Part shown: one piece after another, positions 12,001-24,441 of the stretch
Layout of the letters: each line of letters begins with the position of its first letter
How positions within the stretch are numbered: position 1 is the stretch's first letter
Assembly: GCF_001949145.1 (NCBI RefSeq)
Contig: NW_019091416.1
Span: 669,728-733,727 of the forward strand
Reading direction: 5' to 3'
Length of the DNA stretch: 64,000 nt
Source of the DNA: Acanthaster planci
Lineage: Eukaryota; Echinodermata; Asteroidea; Valvatida; Acanthasteridae
Notes under the pieces: generated by a model
Told to the model about the DNA's origin: nothing
The model's input: only the letters and a program-made list of their open reading frames with translations
Database searches by the model: none
Program-made: the position numbers and the translations under genes

Positions 12001-14952
12001 AGGTGTGGAATTTTCAAAGTTTTCGATGTCCCAAGCCGGTAATGTTTACATTTTTTTGTAAAGGTTAGCATGTGTACTTGTGTAAAATATTCTTTTGTCT
12101 TGAAGTCTCAAATTTGGGTCCTGCCTTTCAATATATCAAAATCCACAGAGGCAGTAAACTTTCAACATTATCCTGAAGACACCGGTACATGCAGCAACCA
12201 ATGTTGACTCATGATGTCAACTCCTAAACAATAATGAAAATTTTAAAAGGATTAATAATCAGGCTCATGTGAAAAATAGAGGCGACAGCTTTCCTGCTTG
12301 TACTGTAGCGCTGGATAAGTAGGTGTGGTTTATCAAGCGTGATAAAGAAATGAAACAATTCTCTGCAGCTGACAGGACGATAACTACTAAGCTTAGCAGG
12401 CAAATGATGAAGTGTTTTGCAGGGCGTAGTTAGTGAAAGGGTCCATTTGTTGAATAAACAGAGTTGAATAAACGGGTTTCGTCAGTAATGGAAATAGCTC
12501 CGTGAAGAACATGAAGGTAATTGGGATTTTACGTCACAAAACACTGTCAGCGAACAAAGACAAAAGTTGAAAAACAAGAGTTAAATTTCCACACACCGGT
12601 AATTTGTAGCTTGAGTATTTCATCCAATGCCACACGTTCACATTTGCGTTTTTTCTTGTACCAAGTGTGATACTGCCTTGATGCTGATTGCTCAAGGTGA
12701 AAGAGTGACCTCAGGAACTTTAGAACTAAAATTTGCCTCAAGACGGGCATCGGCTGTAAGTCTCCAATGTAGCAAAATAGTGAAAGTTTACAAACTTTGG
12801 CTATAATCCAGAGTAATTGGTGAGAGAGAAAAAAAATGAATACTGCACACTGCATGACAAGCAAGTAAATGAGCATAAGTTAGCTTAAACATTTGCTCCA
12901 ACCGGTACCAGGGGTATTGCCAACTGGCACCTTCAAAGAAGGTTTACAGAATAATTTTGGAGAGGTTCCTTGTACTGTCTTATCTGGTTACCCACTACAG
13001 AGTGAATGATATACTGTTTACCTGATAATTCAGAGCACACCATAATCAGTTTTAATCTCTTCCCGAGCCACAGAAATTTTGTTACAGACTTTGAGTCTTC
13101 CAACATTGCTTGGTAACAACCTTATCTAGGGCTCCCTACTTGCAAAGAAAACTGCATATTTGTATTCATGAAAAGAGTGTATCACATGCTGGTTCACGCA
13201 TAAATTGTGTTAGACAAACATGAAACTTCATTCAGTAAGTGTACAAGGAGATGCAGAGTACATGTACATGTAAATCCTATAATTTACTGCATGTTATCAG
13301 AATGTATACAGAATTTTCATAAGGCCAAAAGAAAGGGTCCTGTTTCTTTCTTGTCAGCATGCGCGTTGCTGTAGGCCTAATAAATAAAGAAAAATTGTAT
13401 TTGGTATAATAGGATTTCCAAAAGCTGCCAAAATTGCTTGATGGACTGGAATTCTGCTACTGTGTAACTTCACTGTGGGTACTGTTGAGTTAATATGTAC
13501 AGTAAAGGAATCCCTCTAGGCCAGGCCCGTAGGCTGGGGGGGTTTCGGGAGGTTCGAATGAACAACTCCCGCTTGCTTCGAAGTTCCGCCCGTTGATTTT
13601 TTTTTCTCTCAATAAATATACAATTTTAATATACCGTAATTTTCGGAAGAAATGGATACATTTTTTTCCATTTGAAAAAAAGGACAAAAGCTATAATTTG
13701 AAGATAAAAAATGAGAACGTGAATACTTTTGGGTTTGAAATCCAAATGTTATTATTTACAGGGCACCTACTTTTAGTCCAAACCAAAGCAGCATGATATG
13801 ACCTCAGCCTAACCGTACCTACATGTACCTGTACATGGATGACATCCATCCACAAGAGCTACATGGCTCAGGATTAATGTCATGGCTGTGGTTGTCAGTT
13901 GTTTGTCCTCATTTAACTTTGATCTCAGCCATGTTAAACTTGAGAGGCTAGTCTTTTTTATCAACGAATGAAAAACAGATTAGGCCTTCTGAGTTTCATT
14001 TTTAAAAATCCTTTGAATAGATTTCCTTGTCTCTTATTTCAAATTGAAGATCAAAAATACTGACCTGCTTTTTGAAGTTTTACATGTATTTCCAATTTTT
14101 TTTTTCAAAGGAAAGAGTTCCATGAACATCATTAGACACCATATGCACAAACCCCATGAGACTGACCCAAAAATCCTAAACTTGTGTTTTCTAAGTAAAT
14201 GCGGTCATATTTTCCCTGCTAAATTTCACTTTTTGGGGATGTGTTTTTACTTTCCATCAAAACATTGATAACCACCAACAAGAAAAATTTAGTAATGTTT
14301 ATATATTGAAATCTTAATTAATTGGAAACACACTCACATTGTCATCGATGGCCTGGGCAATAACTGTGCTACCTGCTTCAATCTCAGCTGTTGTCATTGG
14401 ACGAATCCTGACCGCAACCTGCCGGTACATGTGAATTAAAAAAGCTTGCTGTTTAGTAACGTCAATGCCATCTTTCCATATTCAATGGCTTCAGATTTGA
14501 CCACAAGTATATATGGCACATGTATTATTAGTATTTTTGTAAAACAACTCAACAAATTAATGGCTTACACTTGTGACTTTTGTAAGTTTTTATTGCTGAA
14601 AATGACAAAGCATTAATGTACATCATTGTAAATGCATTTTCATTGACAATTTGAAAACCTATCATCAATAGTTTGGTATTTTTTACACTAAAAATTAAAT
14701 AATATATTTCAGTCCGTTAAAAATTAAAGCGTTTCTCACTTTCTGGTATGCCACAGTTTGATTATTAAACGTATGTTATTCTCTGATATGTTGGGGCATT
14801 CTTCAATCTGTTCAACTTATTTGCAATAGCAGACTACGACTAAGTATGCACAGTGTGAATAAGGACAATTTTACAAGAGATCAAACCTCTGTACTCACCG
14901 TAAGTTGACTGTTTTTCCAGTCACTGTTCCTTTTATCTCGCGTACTGTCCAT
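67..14952 (-). CDS. KIF19: Kinesin-8 family motor, KIF19-like, first four coding exons (partial)
   Basis: Plus-end-directed microtubule motor. Vertebrate KIF19A shortens microtubules at ciliary tips and so limits cilium length. Exons read on the minus strand: 14952-14899 (M1-T18), 14418-14338 (residues 19-45), 8014-7904 (46-82) and 154-67 (83-111 plus one base). All junctions are GT-AG and in phase. Exon 2 starts with the kinesin beta-1 strand VAVRIRP. Exon 3 carries DPMEDPDDILRANRSREK, which I recall as nearly identical in vertebrate KIF19 and not typical of other kinesins. Exon 4 ends GYNATVFAYGATG, so the P-loop lysine and threonine must lie in the next exon, beyond position 1. The start is the first ATG, 18 codons before the motor core. 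The large introns (4.5-7.7 kb) hold several MITE copies. Direct reading is solid. The KIF19 versus KIF18 assignment rests on exon 3. Confidence 0.93.
639..876 (+). mobile_element. 240-bp TIR element, copy A
   Basis: Starts GTAATTCCAGAAAATA and ends TTATTTCTGGAATTAC, a terminal inverted repeat of about 20 bp. The interior includes TCTGACCTTTGTTATTTGAC and TTTGCATTAATTCGTCACTC, shared with copies at 9465-9711 and 10266-10514. No coding capacity. Confidence 0.8.
4336..4560 (+). repeat. tRNA-like SINE candidate
   Basis: GAGTCACCTTGGTGTGTCAGG and TCTGGGTTTGATTTCTCC are weak A- and B-box matches at tRNA spacing, followed by a TCCATATGTGGATTCCATGA, GGGGTTTTCCTCCC body of the kind seen in marine-invertebrate SINEs. 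Boundaries are estimates. Confidence 0.4.
5085..5200 (+). repeat. A-rich simple repeat with (AAAC)n
   Basis: A/G-rich tract grading into tandem CAAA units and AACAACCCAAC variants. It produces long spurious F/L/C-rich frames on the minus strand (for example 4779-5231). Confidence 0.85.
9465..9711 (-). mobile_element. 240-bp TIR element, copy B (inverted)
   Basis: Same family as copy A in the opposite orientation: GTAATTCCAGAAATTAGGAG at the left, ATGAATTAATGCAAATTACC inside, GGATCCCTAATTTCTGGAAG at the right. Confidence 0.8.
10266..10514 (+). mobile_element. 240-bp TIR element, copy C
   Basis: AGTTCCAGAAATTAGGGATC at the left, CCCCTAATTTCTGGAATTAC at the right, interior as in copy A. Copies B and C lie 550 bases apart in inverted orientation in the same KIF19 intron. 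Confidence 0.8.
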
Positions 14953-15260
14953 ATTCTCTACTTTCCAATTTTGAAGACGCCGAGAATAAGTTAGCCAGAG
15001 GCCGAAATTATTTTTTTCCACTTAGTGTTAAAATGTTCGAATGACTGTTTCACCAATCGGAACAACTACCACGCTGACGCAAAGGTCACCGTGATTGGCC
15101 ATGCCGTTCGTCCCGGGCTGACAGACGAGCGACCCGGGAGACGCGCAGTCTGTTGCCCGGTGGTGAATTGGTGAGCGCGACTACGGCATCTTGACTTTGA
15201 ACTGATACAAACCGGAGATAAAAACAGTTTGGAAAAAGTAACGGAAAGGTCCAAACTTCA
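14953..15260 (-). promoter_or_regulatory. Putative KIF19 promoter / 5' UTR region
   Basis: A CpG-rich block directly upstream of the KIF19 ATG, distinct from the AT-rich surroundings. It contains CCAAT-box sequences (CCAAT near 15053-15057; ATTGG near 15094-15098 and 15164-15168), GACCCGGGAG-type GC-rich segments and a GTTGCC half-site at 15152-15157. GTTGCC is half of the RFX X-box used by ciliary genes, but I see no clear second half. No TATA box was seen. The promoter role is inferred from position and composition only. Confidence 0.4.
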
Positions 15261-17490
15261 ACAGAAATACAGGAACGAATGTTGATTACAATGCACAGCA
15301 GAGAGTGAAATTTTTACGTGGTTTGCTCGGCGTAAAAATGCAGTGTCGATTTGCTTGGAGCTCACACCGCGTTTTGTTTGTGCACGTTGTATGTAGGCGG
15401 CAGCAACAGTAAACGTAGAGACACCGTGTACATTTTGCGTACCACGTATACATTGTACGCGTACATGTACATGTACATACCAACATTCAACAGGCGAATT
15501 GTCTACGCAAGAACTATCGATCGCAAGAAAATAGGTGGCGCTCTACAAAGTCTAAAGAATCAATGAGGTTTTTTGTTTGCTCGGAAAATCTCACCACAGA
15601 GAACACCGCCAAGGATGCTCGTCTTTGTTTAACTTGCATCTGCTTAATTTAAGACCCTCCCGTGTTCCAACATGCCGTATGAAAAAGTAATATTCTGGAT
15701 GTTCCTATACCATATGTGTTAGGCCGGTATAAAAAAGCGATACCGGTACTATATATGATGGGGGGGGGGCGTGGATGATAAAACTATTGGGGAGTGACAC
15801 AAACCTTCCTCCACGATAAGCACATATCTTCTGCGGGACCTCACTTCCACTGCACAAATAAAACCACACATGGGAATTCCTAGTCAAAACTTCATTTCCT
15901 TTTTTTATTTCTAAAAGCAGTGGTTCTGATTAGAATATAAAAAATACTGACCATTATTGCAAAAATGACACACACAGTTGGCTCAACTTTACAGCCCCAC
16001 ATTTGCAGAGGAAAATATATTGATATAAAAAACCTCACTTCAGCTAAATTATCTTGTTCATAATTATTACACCGTTGCTATATAACTGTCATTTAAATAT
16101 ACAATTCATACAATGTGAAGCACATGCATTAAGTATGACTGATCACACTCCAAAGATTTCTGTACTTGGACGTTTTCTTACCCACTTTGAACCATTAAAA
16201 AAAAAAAGTTTACAGCACAAAGTTGTCGATAAAAATACATACTGCATAATGCTGAATAGGTAGACAATTAACAAACTGTGATGACAGATGTAAGAAACAT
16301 TCTCTTTCTTACACCCAAGGGATGAATGGCGCTAGAAATGATCAAAGGAAAGGCTTACCATGCAACATGAGTGTGTGAAAAAAGGTATCTGTTGACAATC
16401 CATATTATGTAACCACTCTTACGATGGATTTCCTTTATGCACTCTGAGTAAAAAAGTATGAGTGCCAGAGATTAGCAGATGAGTGGTGATGCTGCATCAC
16501 AATCCTCTCGCTGACAAAAATGCAAACATTATAGGTGTAAAAAGCTTCCAAAATGATGAAATAAATGTGACATGTAATATTTGCTGTACGGTATAATAAA
16601 CAATTTACAAACTCGATACACTTCATAATTCAAAACCTATGACATGATATTGCTATGTTTTGATCAGGCAGGTAACTCGGACTTTGGCAAAGAACGAGGA
16701 AATTCCAATCTTTCCAAGATTTTGTACAGTGTTTTTCAATTTTCAATGGCATAGGTGCAAAGTGAAAAACGAGGAAATCGGCTGATCTGAGGAAAAGCTG
16801 CATGTCTGGTTAATAATAAGCCTCTGTACTGATGATGTCACGTTTTGATTAATTTGTGCGCATTCTTATGGAAGCCAGGATGGGACAATGTTATGAAACT
16901 CCAGAATTATTATTACCATTATGTTTTCATGCCAACAGTGTACATGTACACGACAGACGAGATGGACATTGGATAAAAGTAATCATCACTGTGGTTAAAG
17001 ACCTGTTTTCCCACATCTAGTTGTGAAAATTAATGATTTAAAAATTAACAAAACTTAACATTTGAAAGAGTGTACGTGTAAACAGTATGTGGTGTCATCA
17101 GCACCCAGCTAATTAAAAAAAAAACCACAGATCAAAAGTAGTAATAAGAACAGGGGAAAGGGAGTTTTGGAAAAAACAGACAAAGATTCAATATGTTCAG
17201 GAAGTTAAGTTACATTTCAGAAGTTTGTCTAAATTGGGGCACATGCCCCCTCGGACTATCTATAATTTTTCTCTGCACAATTGTTCATGGCACTGGCTGC
17301 TTCAACATGCAAAGGCAGGTTCAAATACAATTTCACTAGTCACTTTCTTTTTCCACGTCTTTCCAGGTCAAGGGTGGGTCTACGGGTGGTGAGGGCCATA
17401 TCCCCCCTCAAAAAAACCCAAACAAAAAATACTAGACCCAAAAAGAATTCAACAAAAATAATGACAGACAGGCAAATTCTACAGGGTCTA
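15261..17490. other. KIF19-GGH intergenic region
   Basis: About 2.2 kb between the KIF19 promoter and the GGH 3' end. It has a GTACATGTAC cluster at 15453-15480, a G run near 15762 and AT-rich sequence. No supported gene or RNA was found. Confidence 0.6.
15453..15480. repeat. GTACATGTAC palindromic short repeat cluster
   Basis: Overlapping GTACATGTAC/TACATG units. The same motif forms clusters at about 1697-1732, 4911-4960, 5945-6055, 8208-8280, 9761-9815, 27352-27368, 27610-27667 and 63310-63333. Each unit is its own reverse complement, so these clusters can form small cruciforms. Confidence 0.8.
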
Positions 17491-17496
17491 TTTAAT
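17491..17496 (-). terminator. Possible GGH polyadenylation signal (ATTAAA)
   Basis: TTTAAT on the plus strand reads ATTAAA on the minus strand, about 150 bases downstream of the GGH stop codon. It is the commonest AATAAA variant. No experimental support is available here. Confidence 0.35.
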
Positions 17497-17644
17497 TCCC
17501 CTTCTTTTTTTAAAGCTTGTAAAATGACCCAAATGAAGTCCCATCCCTCGGAGAGGCTATACATTTTTTGGGCCCCTAAAAGACAAGTGCTCTCCCCCCC
17601 CAAAAAAAAAAAATTTGGGACCCCTGCTCCAGGCACTTGAAACA

Positions 17645-20600
17645 CTACACTTTGAAGAAGTAGCATTGCTCAAAGGATGAGATGCCATTGGTGTAGACGG
17701 GAGAGTAGTTGTAGATGAGGTATTTATCCAATGTCTCACCACTGAATGAATGGTAGTTCTTGCGAGCTGCAATGGAATGGTAAAAGATTAGCTCGGGTCA
17801 GGCAAAAAAATACACAGTGTCCTTGGTTTGCTCCATGCTGGAACATGGAATGTTTCCATGGTGGAAAAAGCAGCGCTTCAGGCACGAACCACGGAATGGG
17901 CTGTTATTGGGTTAGTTTTCATGGGCTTTCAATAGAGGTGCACAAATACATGTAGGCAACCATTTTCACACAGGAACCCAAAAAAAAGAGATTCCACTAT
18001 GATTGTAGTTGCCAGAGTTGAAATTTTCTCTTTTCTTAAACGTACGGAAGACCAACTTAAGAATATAAGCTTTGAAGAATAACCAATAATAAATACCGAA
18101 AATGGGTCACTTGGGAGACATTCCCATAAGAATGTGCACAAACTTTACTGTCCCATAATTAAATATTCCCTCATCTGATCTGAACCAAACTTTGTATGTT
18201 TTCAATTTAGACCCTAATCTATCATCTTTAAAAATTGGACAGTAAAATTTGATCTCCTTCTGGTAGTTGGAGCATTATGTCTCCCTAATGACCGATGTCA
18301 CCCTAAGGTTGAAAAATTTACCACAAAAATGTCTCCCAAGTGACACATTTGTAAGAATAACAAAAATAATAATAATGAATATTTATAATGTGCTGGTATC
18401 CACCTTGAGAGACGTTCATGGCGCAGTACAATAAAAAAAAATAAAAGTAATTGAGATCTAATAACTGTTAACGAAGAAGTGGGATTTCAAGGCAACTTTG
18501 AACTCTGAGATTGAGGGGATAGAACGGATATAAAACGGTAGTTCATTCCAAAGACGGGGACCTGCATGAGAGAAAGATCAATCACCTCGTGAATTGTGAG
18601 TATGAGGAACAGAAGGCTAAAAGGAATCAGAAGACCTTAAATGCCTAGGTGGGTTGTACATAGTTAATAAGTTGACACTATATGGTGTATCAGTAACATA
18701 CCCAATGCAAACAAGTCTAACTTCTCATCAAATTTGTCTGAGAAAACGTCAAGCTCTTGCATGGTTTTACTTGGAGTGCAGCAAAATTAAGAAGCCCCAA
18801 ACCCCAACACCCCAACGAAAATATGTAATGCCCTTTCAATCAGTAGTCACTTAGAAAATGATCTGAAATATTAGGGAGCGCAAACTTGTTTTGCTGAATC
18901 GTCACCAACAGTTTAATAACCCACTATCATCAATCTTCATCAGAACAATGGCAATCAAGTTCACTCTCACCTTCTGACACGAAGAAATCTGCAAAGTACT
19001 GAGTGACCACCACAGCATCTGATGAGTGGTTGATATTCTTGGACTTCCACTCAAAGAGGTTCTTCTCCGGATGAAACTGGACGCCATAGAATGGATAATA
19101 TATCGCTACAAGCCAAAAGAGAAGATAGAGAAACACCAGCCTGGTGGTCCTTACTAAGTGCACTTGCTTAGGAAGAATTGCAAGGTTCAGTTTTCACAGC
19201 CTTCACAATAACCTTTCTACATGCAAATAAACAGCTCCAACGAGCTTTCTATCAAAGAGATAACAACTTTGGTCATGCTCACCTTCTATAGTGGAGATAA
19301 AAGTTTTCCCTTTGCTGTCGACATTGGTTGACAACACTCGGTAGAATTCTTTCAGAGCTGTTGTCATGGAGAAATTCTGTAAGTATTACAAGCAACAGCA
19401 AATCAGTGTATCTGCAGAGAAGTCCTCTCGACGAGATTTTAAAAACAAATTCAAACATTTCTTGCCAAATCAGACACTGCATGCACAGGTCAAATGACAC
19501 ACAGCGCCAGGTTTTGATGTAATTGAGGTTAACTTTGCACCTCAAGAGAGTTCTGCAATCACATACCGTTGGCGTGAGTCCGTAATGATGGTTGTTATAT
19601 GTCACTTTTTCATTGGACAGGATGTTCTGCACAGACTGGTCCACTCCACGAAAAAGCCGACTGTCATGGAAATCTTGGATTAAAAGAAAAACAATTCATA
19701 GAAATATGAAAAAAAAAATTAAACAAAATGGTGGATACAGACTTTTTTTCTCAAACAACAAGCGTTGTCAATACTAAGTGTGAAAACTATCAATGTAGTT
19801 GTGACAGATAAACAAAAACCTCTGTCTACCTTTTGTTAACTGGAGGGGGTAGGATGTGTCAATAGCATCTGTTGATGTCAACACATTTTTGTTTGCCGTC
19901 AGCTGGGTTAAGAGTTCCATACCCAGGCATGTTGCCCAGATTGGAAAATAATCCCCGTGCTTTTTGTAACTCTAAATGGGTGAAAGGAAAAGAGCTTCAG
20001 TGAGAACCAAGAAATAAATACCATACATAAATACAAATTCTTGAAGTAAGTAAAACTTGTCGATGTTTCATCGCTTATGTGCTTGTTTGTTCCCTTGACA
20101 CATGCGCAACACACTCTATGATGAAAAACAGGGTAGGCACAAAGGAGGTTTCCCCGAGGAACATCAGAAGTCCACTGCAAGATGACTACCCTACGAAGCC
20201 TCTAGATTTGGAAAATGAAGATAAAGCCTTGTTTTCAGTCACTCAGGAATTCAAACTCATATTTCACACAACCCTGGACCATGGTTATTGAATCAAATAT
20301 CTTAGCTAGTAGAAATATACTATCTTTTGTTGTGACTTCCATGTGAAATTTGTAAAACTGTCGCTTGAACTCTTGGATTTCAGCTGAGTTTTTTTTTCCC
20401 CGGCTTCTAAAACAACTTTGATGGAATGGAAAGTCTGTTTGAAAAATTGGGTGTGCATCTGTATCAATAACCCTCAAACCAGTTTTGAATGATTGGCTTC
20501 AGCGAAATGGCTAGAGCCACTAAATTCACTTAGCCAAATCTAAATAGCTGGATTCCTTTAATTAAAGCCCCAAAGATTCCAACAGCCTCAAGTCTAACAG

Positions 20601-23600
20601 AGGAGGCTGAGAAGGCCAAAATTTCTTCAAGAGTACCCAATGGCCAGAGCACAGGGAACAAACCCCCATCAACCAGTCATTCATTGTGTCTACCTGTACG
20701 GCTAGCTCGTAGAATGCCTTGCCAGCTTTGCCATATCCTGAGTGGATTGGGTCATTTAGCCCTCCGCCAGGAAACAGAACTCTGTAGATTAATCAAGAAA
20801 ATCAAGGTGTCATTGAAAAACTCTTGTCTGCAGTTGTTGCTGTTGCAGTCACAAGCAAGGAGCAGGTGTTTATGGAAACTCAATTAAAACAATGATGAGT
20901 GCGGAAAAAGTCTGAAATGACATTGCCAATATGGTTTAAGTGCTTCCTAACTATAGATCTAAGCATCATTCTGGGGCTGGTTCTCTTTTGGGAGCTGCCC
21001 TCGCACAAGACCTTTCAAGACCAGTCATGAAATCCAAGTATAACTCCAGGGCAGAGCACTATGAGAGTAATCCACGAAAGTAGACGATAATTAGCCATCA
21101 AAACTTCAGTTATTACATCTTAGACAACCGGTGCTACGCATGCTACCATTGTCAACTCTTAGTTACAAACACAAGACTAATGCAAGTTTAACCCAAGTTA
21201 TAGAGGGTGCTGTTTACCCAATGTTGATGATTTTGAAAGGACTCTAATAAATCACACAGAGAGTGTTGTTTCATGATTAAGAGTAATCCCTTTCGCCTCC
21301 AGACAATGGTTTATTTTCTCTGTCTCTCCCTTTGAATAAAAATTCTCTTGACATTAAACTTGCTAACTCAGTACTAAGCTTAAGCGAAGGCCCATAAAAT
21401 TGCAGGCAAGCCGGAATCATTACAATATACACGTATACAATTGTGAAAGGCCTTAAGACACCATCCTCTACCAGCTTGGAGCAAGTCTATAATGGCAACC
21501 ACTGGTGGACTACTGCTTCATTCATGATGACTATAAATACGGGAATAAATATGCACTTGGCCAGTCTTAAATGTGCATCTAAGACCAGCTCAGGAGAATG
21601 GATGCAACTGTGGCTCGGGCTAATTTGTTCTCCTGAGCTGGTCTTAAATGTTAGTTTAAGACCAACCAAGCACATATTTTTTCCCATTCATGAATAAAGT
21701 TTCAGTCACAAAGTCAAAAGAAGTCAACATAAGTTAAATTTCAAAGGGTTCTGTTCAAGAATTTTACTTTCATTTTCCCGAACACCCTTGTCCATTTTAT
21801 GGTATATTCCTTGTGCAAGTAGTCCAGAATAATCTCCTTATATGGGCTTGGCATGTGTGTGGCGACTTCTGCATACAAATGGCACACACTGATCTGACCC
21901 TTTGACTCTTAACCAATAGGGATGGATTAAACTGTCTTGTATCCATTATATACATTATTCTCAGTACCCATGAGCAGATGCTCAAAGGAACGGTCTCTCA
22001 GAATTAAGCACAAAACTTTGATTCTGATCGGCATGCAGGACCACCAACTCAGTGCTTCAAATGTGTTAATCTTCTTTGACATAACTTGTACACAAGCAAC
22101 ACTATCCATTTACCCCATTTGTTGATTACTGATTTGGGAAAGTTGGGTCAGTGCCGTATTACTTTCCTCACCAGTCACCTTTGTGACCTAGGTTCGAATC
22201 TTGCCTGCCAGTAGGTACACGAATTGGGTAATTGGGTCTACAGTTGCCTCTTCTATCAAGGTACCCCACTAGAAGAAAGTCACAGACTTTAGCGGGCTAT
22301 CCCGGCTGAATGCCAATTACATGTATATAACAAATACCAGCCGTACAGTGTACAGTATATAACTTACCCATTAAGAGAAGCAAACATCTCTTCGTAGTAG
22401 GAATCGTTTTGATTGATGAGAATGGGGACCACCCTGGCTCCCGCTGACTCCAAGAACTTGACATAGGAGGCAGCAATGTATGCATCCCCATACTTCTTGA
22501 ACGATCTTCCCGAACTCTGAGAAAGGACACCTGGGAGTTGGGGGTGGGGAGAAAGCTTTAGTTAAAAGCTGCAGCCTTTAGCATACCCTCGGTATGCTGA
22601 CCAATAGGCCGATTGTACTAGCTAAGTCACGTGACCAATAGTGGGTATTAGATATCAACAAACACCGCGTCCACCCAAAGTAAAGCGTGTCATAAGTAAC
22701 AGAAGGATAGCATAAAAAATCATCATACACTGAGAGTTAGGTCACATTCCTTGCACTTCGTAATAGTTGTGGATGTCCATGTTTACGTATCCAAGCATGA
22801 CAGGGCTCATGGTTGTGATGTACATGTACATGTATTACATATCATGCATAAAAAATGAAACCTCAGTGAAACCTGTGCTAGCACAATGGTGTCAACACAT
22901 TGGGATTAGGCCACGAGAATAGCTGTAGATTTGAATCCACTGCCCGCATGCCCCGATGCCACCACTCCAAAAAATCCTTATTTACAAAAATTCATTATAT
23001 GTAAGAAAGACACAGAATCACAAAAAGCAGAGAACATTCCAAATCTTCTAGCAGCTTCATAAAACACCATATTCAAGCATTTTATCCAAACTCAGCTCAG
23101 TTCAGAAGGCTTTCATATGTCCAGATGTCAGCTTCGGATCGGCTTGCACGTTTATCGTGTACATTTTATTGCAGATTGCAGATCTTTTTTGTTTTGATTA
23201 TCCCTAATTGACCTGATCCATAAACTGATGAAGGGCCTACATGTACATGTAGCTCACTCCTCAGGAAGGCTTTTGGTTGTAGTTTGGCAGCATTAAACTT
23301 GAAAAGTATCTGTACTTGGAGGTTGAAATAAAAGAATGAATAATGGAAACGAACAAATGCCTCATGTGTTTTGGACACTGTTAGGAAGCAAATCTAACAA
23401 CTTCTGTTCTGATGGCCTTATAAGTAAAAGTTAAACTTAAACACGATGTCAATTGATGGAAACAATATGGATGATTGTTTAAAGTTGAAATTCCACTGAG
23501 GCCTATGCGTTAATTTATACAAACTTGTATTTAGGTATGTGAGTGGGGGTAATGATTTACTGGAATTTAAGAGCTCCTTTAATGTTAATGTTGGATTTTC

Positions 23601-24441
23601 TGTGGTTTTTTTTTTCAAGTGCATCATGTAAATAATGGCAAAAAGGAACACTCAGCTAAATTTGTGCCCAATTTAATTCTGGGCCCCACCGTTTATGAAT
23701 TTCGGAGAAACTTTGGGCCTATTAAATTTATGACACTGAACGTTGAACGAGCATATAATGAAGGCAATAGTGTCTGTAATTAGCTGAATTGAAGTTTTCA
23801 ACACAGGTGTGTGCTTGGCATTGTTTGGTGCCACTGCATGAGGACATGGAAAGTTCAGGACAACGTTGAAAACGAAGTGCACCACATCAGTGAGACTACA
23901 GCAGAGGGGTCCAGTAGTATGCATGATGTGACCAGCATGTGCCAAAGTCATCTTGTTTACAAATGTCACATCACTGGTCATAGGGACAGATGAATTGATG
24001 AAGTGCCACAATTTAGATGAATTGTGACAAGTGTGAGACACATTGACTTGGATAATGTTCAGACATTTTCCACAGACATTGGTCAACAATAGTTGCAAGT
24101 TGGGCCAGCCCAATTGCAGCACTACAGTTGGGACTGTCCCAACTATAGTTGGGACTTATGCTATAGTTGGGGCATAGCAAGACTATGAGACTGAGAAGAC
24201 TCCACTTAATTTGTCCGGTTAGGTGTTTGGTAGATCCTTCCTCCATGGGTAGTCAGCCTAGTAACATTTTCACCAAGTCTAACTGAAGTATAAACATAAG
24301 GGGCGTATAACGATTCCTTTATGTCATGTCTTTAACAGTGTAGTTTCAACGATCCTCACCAATCACTGGACTGTCATTCAGCGCATAGGTAGGCACAAAA
24401 CAGAACGTCAAACTCAGGAAGACGGTGATTTTGAACTCCAT
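17645..24441 (-). CDS. GGH: Gamma-glutamyl hydrolase (folate polyglutamate hydrolase), complete, 8 exons
   Basis: Secreted/lysosomal class-I glutaminase-like peptidase (family C26) that trims gamma-linked polyglutamate tails from folates and antifolates. Exons: 24441-24360, 22530-22368, 20781-20694, 19971-19830, 19673-19567, 19376-19283, 19105-18971 and 17766-17645 (TAG). They total 933 bases, 310 aa (human GGH is 318), and every junction is GT-AG with matching phase. Residues 1-20 form a signal peptide (hydrophobic core, ending PTYA). GVLSQSSG and [17 protein letters not shown] are the N-terminal core. LFPGGG (84-89) precedes the nucleophile elbow [10 protein letters not shown] with Cys126. 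[13 protein letters not shown] supplies His237 and Glu239, corresponding to the human Cys110/His220 pair. The last exon ends [20 protein letters not shown], the conserved GGH tail. Several N-X-S/T sequons (such as NDS 69, NFS 195 and NHS 251) fit a glycosylated secretory protein. Nothing key is missing. Confidence 0.97.
18101..18350 (+). mobile_element. MITE-like element with GGGAGACATT inverted termini, copy 1
   Basis: The left end reads AATGGGTCACTTGGGAGACA. The right end is its near reverse complement (ATGTCTCCCAAGTGACACATTT), giving about 25-30 bp of terminal inverted repeat around 200 bp of interior. The interior (AACTTTACTGTCCCATAATT, TTTGTATGTTTTCAATTTAG) recurs in reverse orientation at 25465-25735. 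It lies in the last GGH intron. Confidence 0.7.
18361..18760 (+). repeat. Probable dispersed repeat starting with an AT-rich GAATATTTATAA block
   Basis: Begins with AATAATAATGAATATTTATA and continues for about 400 bp without coding signal. A similar opening (GAATATTTATAAAATGC, then ATCCAG and a GGCGCTAC motif) occurs at about 32226-32295, which suggests two copies of one interspersed family. It lies within the last GGH intron. The boundaries are estimates. Confidence 0.35.
20085..20205 (+). repeat. Partial copy of an AGGAGGTTTCCC / GCAAGATG repeat
   Basis: AGGAGGTTTCCCC followed by GAGGAAC, GCAAGATGACTACC and GAAGCCTCTAG closely matches 43553-43615 (AGGAGGTTTCCC, GTGGAAC, GCAAGATGGCTACC, AAGCCTCTAATG). 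It lies in a GGH intron. Confidence 0.5.
21530..21700. repeat. Imperfect palindrome in GGH intron 2
   Basis: CTAAGACCAGCTCAGGAGAA (about 21579-21598) is mirrored by TTCTCCTGAGCTGGTCTTAA (about 21629-21648), with looser pairing outward to about 21530 and 21700. It behaves like a hairpin MITE. The open frames on both strands across it are by-products of the symmetry. Confidence 0.55.
22180..22300 (+). repeat. tRNA-derived SINE fragment (weak)
   Basis: GACCTAGGTTCGAATCTTGCC contains a Pol III B-box (GGTTCGAATC) preceded by degenerate tRNA-like sequence. There is no foldable tRNA. It lies in the GGH intron between exons 2 and 3. Confidence 0.35.
24098..24178 (+). mobile_element. Truncated copy of the TTGGGAC hairpin MITE
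   Basis: GGGCCAGCCCAATTGCAGCACTACAGTTGGGACTGTCCCAACTATAG (in consecutive pieces) matches one arm of the intact hairpin at 36058-36230 with few changes. It lies in GGH intron 1. Confidence 0.65.

Larger units (their letters stand above)
8015..14337 (-). other. KIF19 intron 2 (6.3 kb)
   Basis: Non-coding. It contains two further copies of the 240-bp TIR element in opposite orientation (9465-9711 and 10266-10514) and GTACATGTAC clusters at 8208-8280 and 9761-9815. No exon-like frame with splice sites was recognised. A C-run/A-run junction lies near 8687-8707. Confidence 0.7.

Noticed and set aside
23673-24122. 149-codon minus-strand frame in GGH intron 1
   Set aside because: GGH exons 1 and 2 join in phase without it, the translation resembles no family, and it partly overlaps a MITE fragment.
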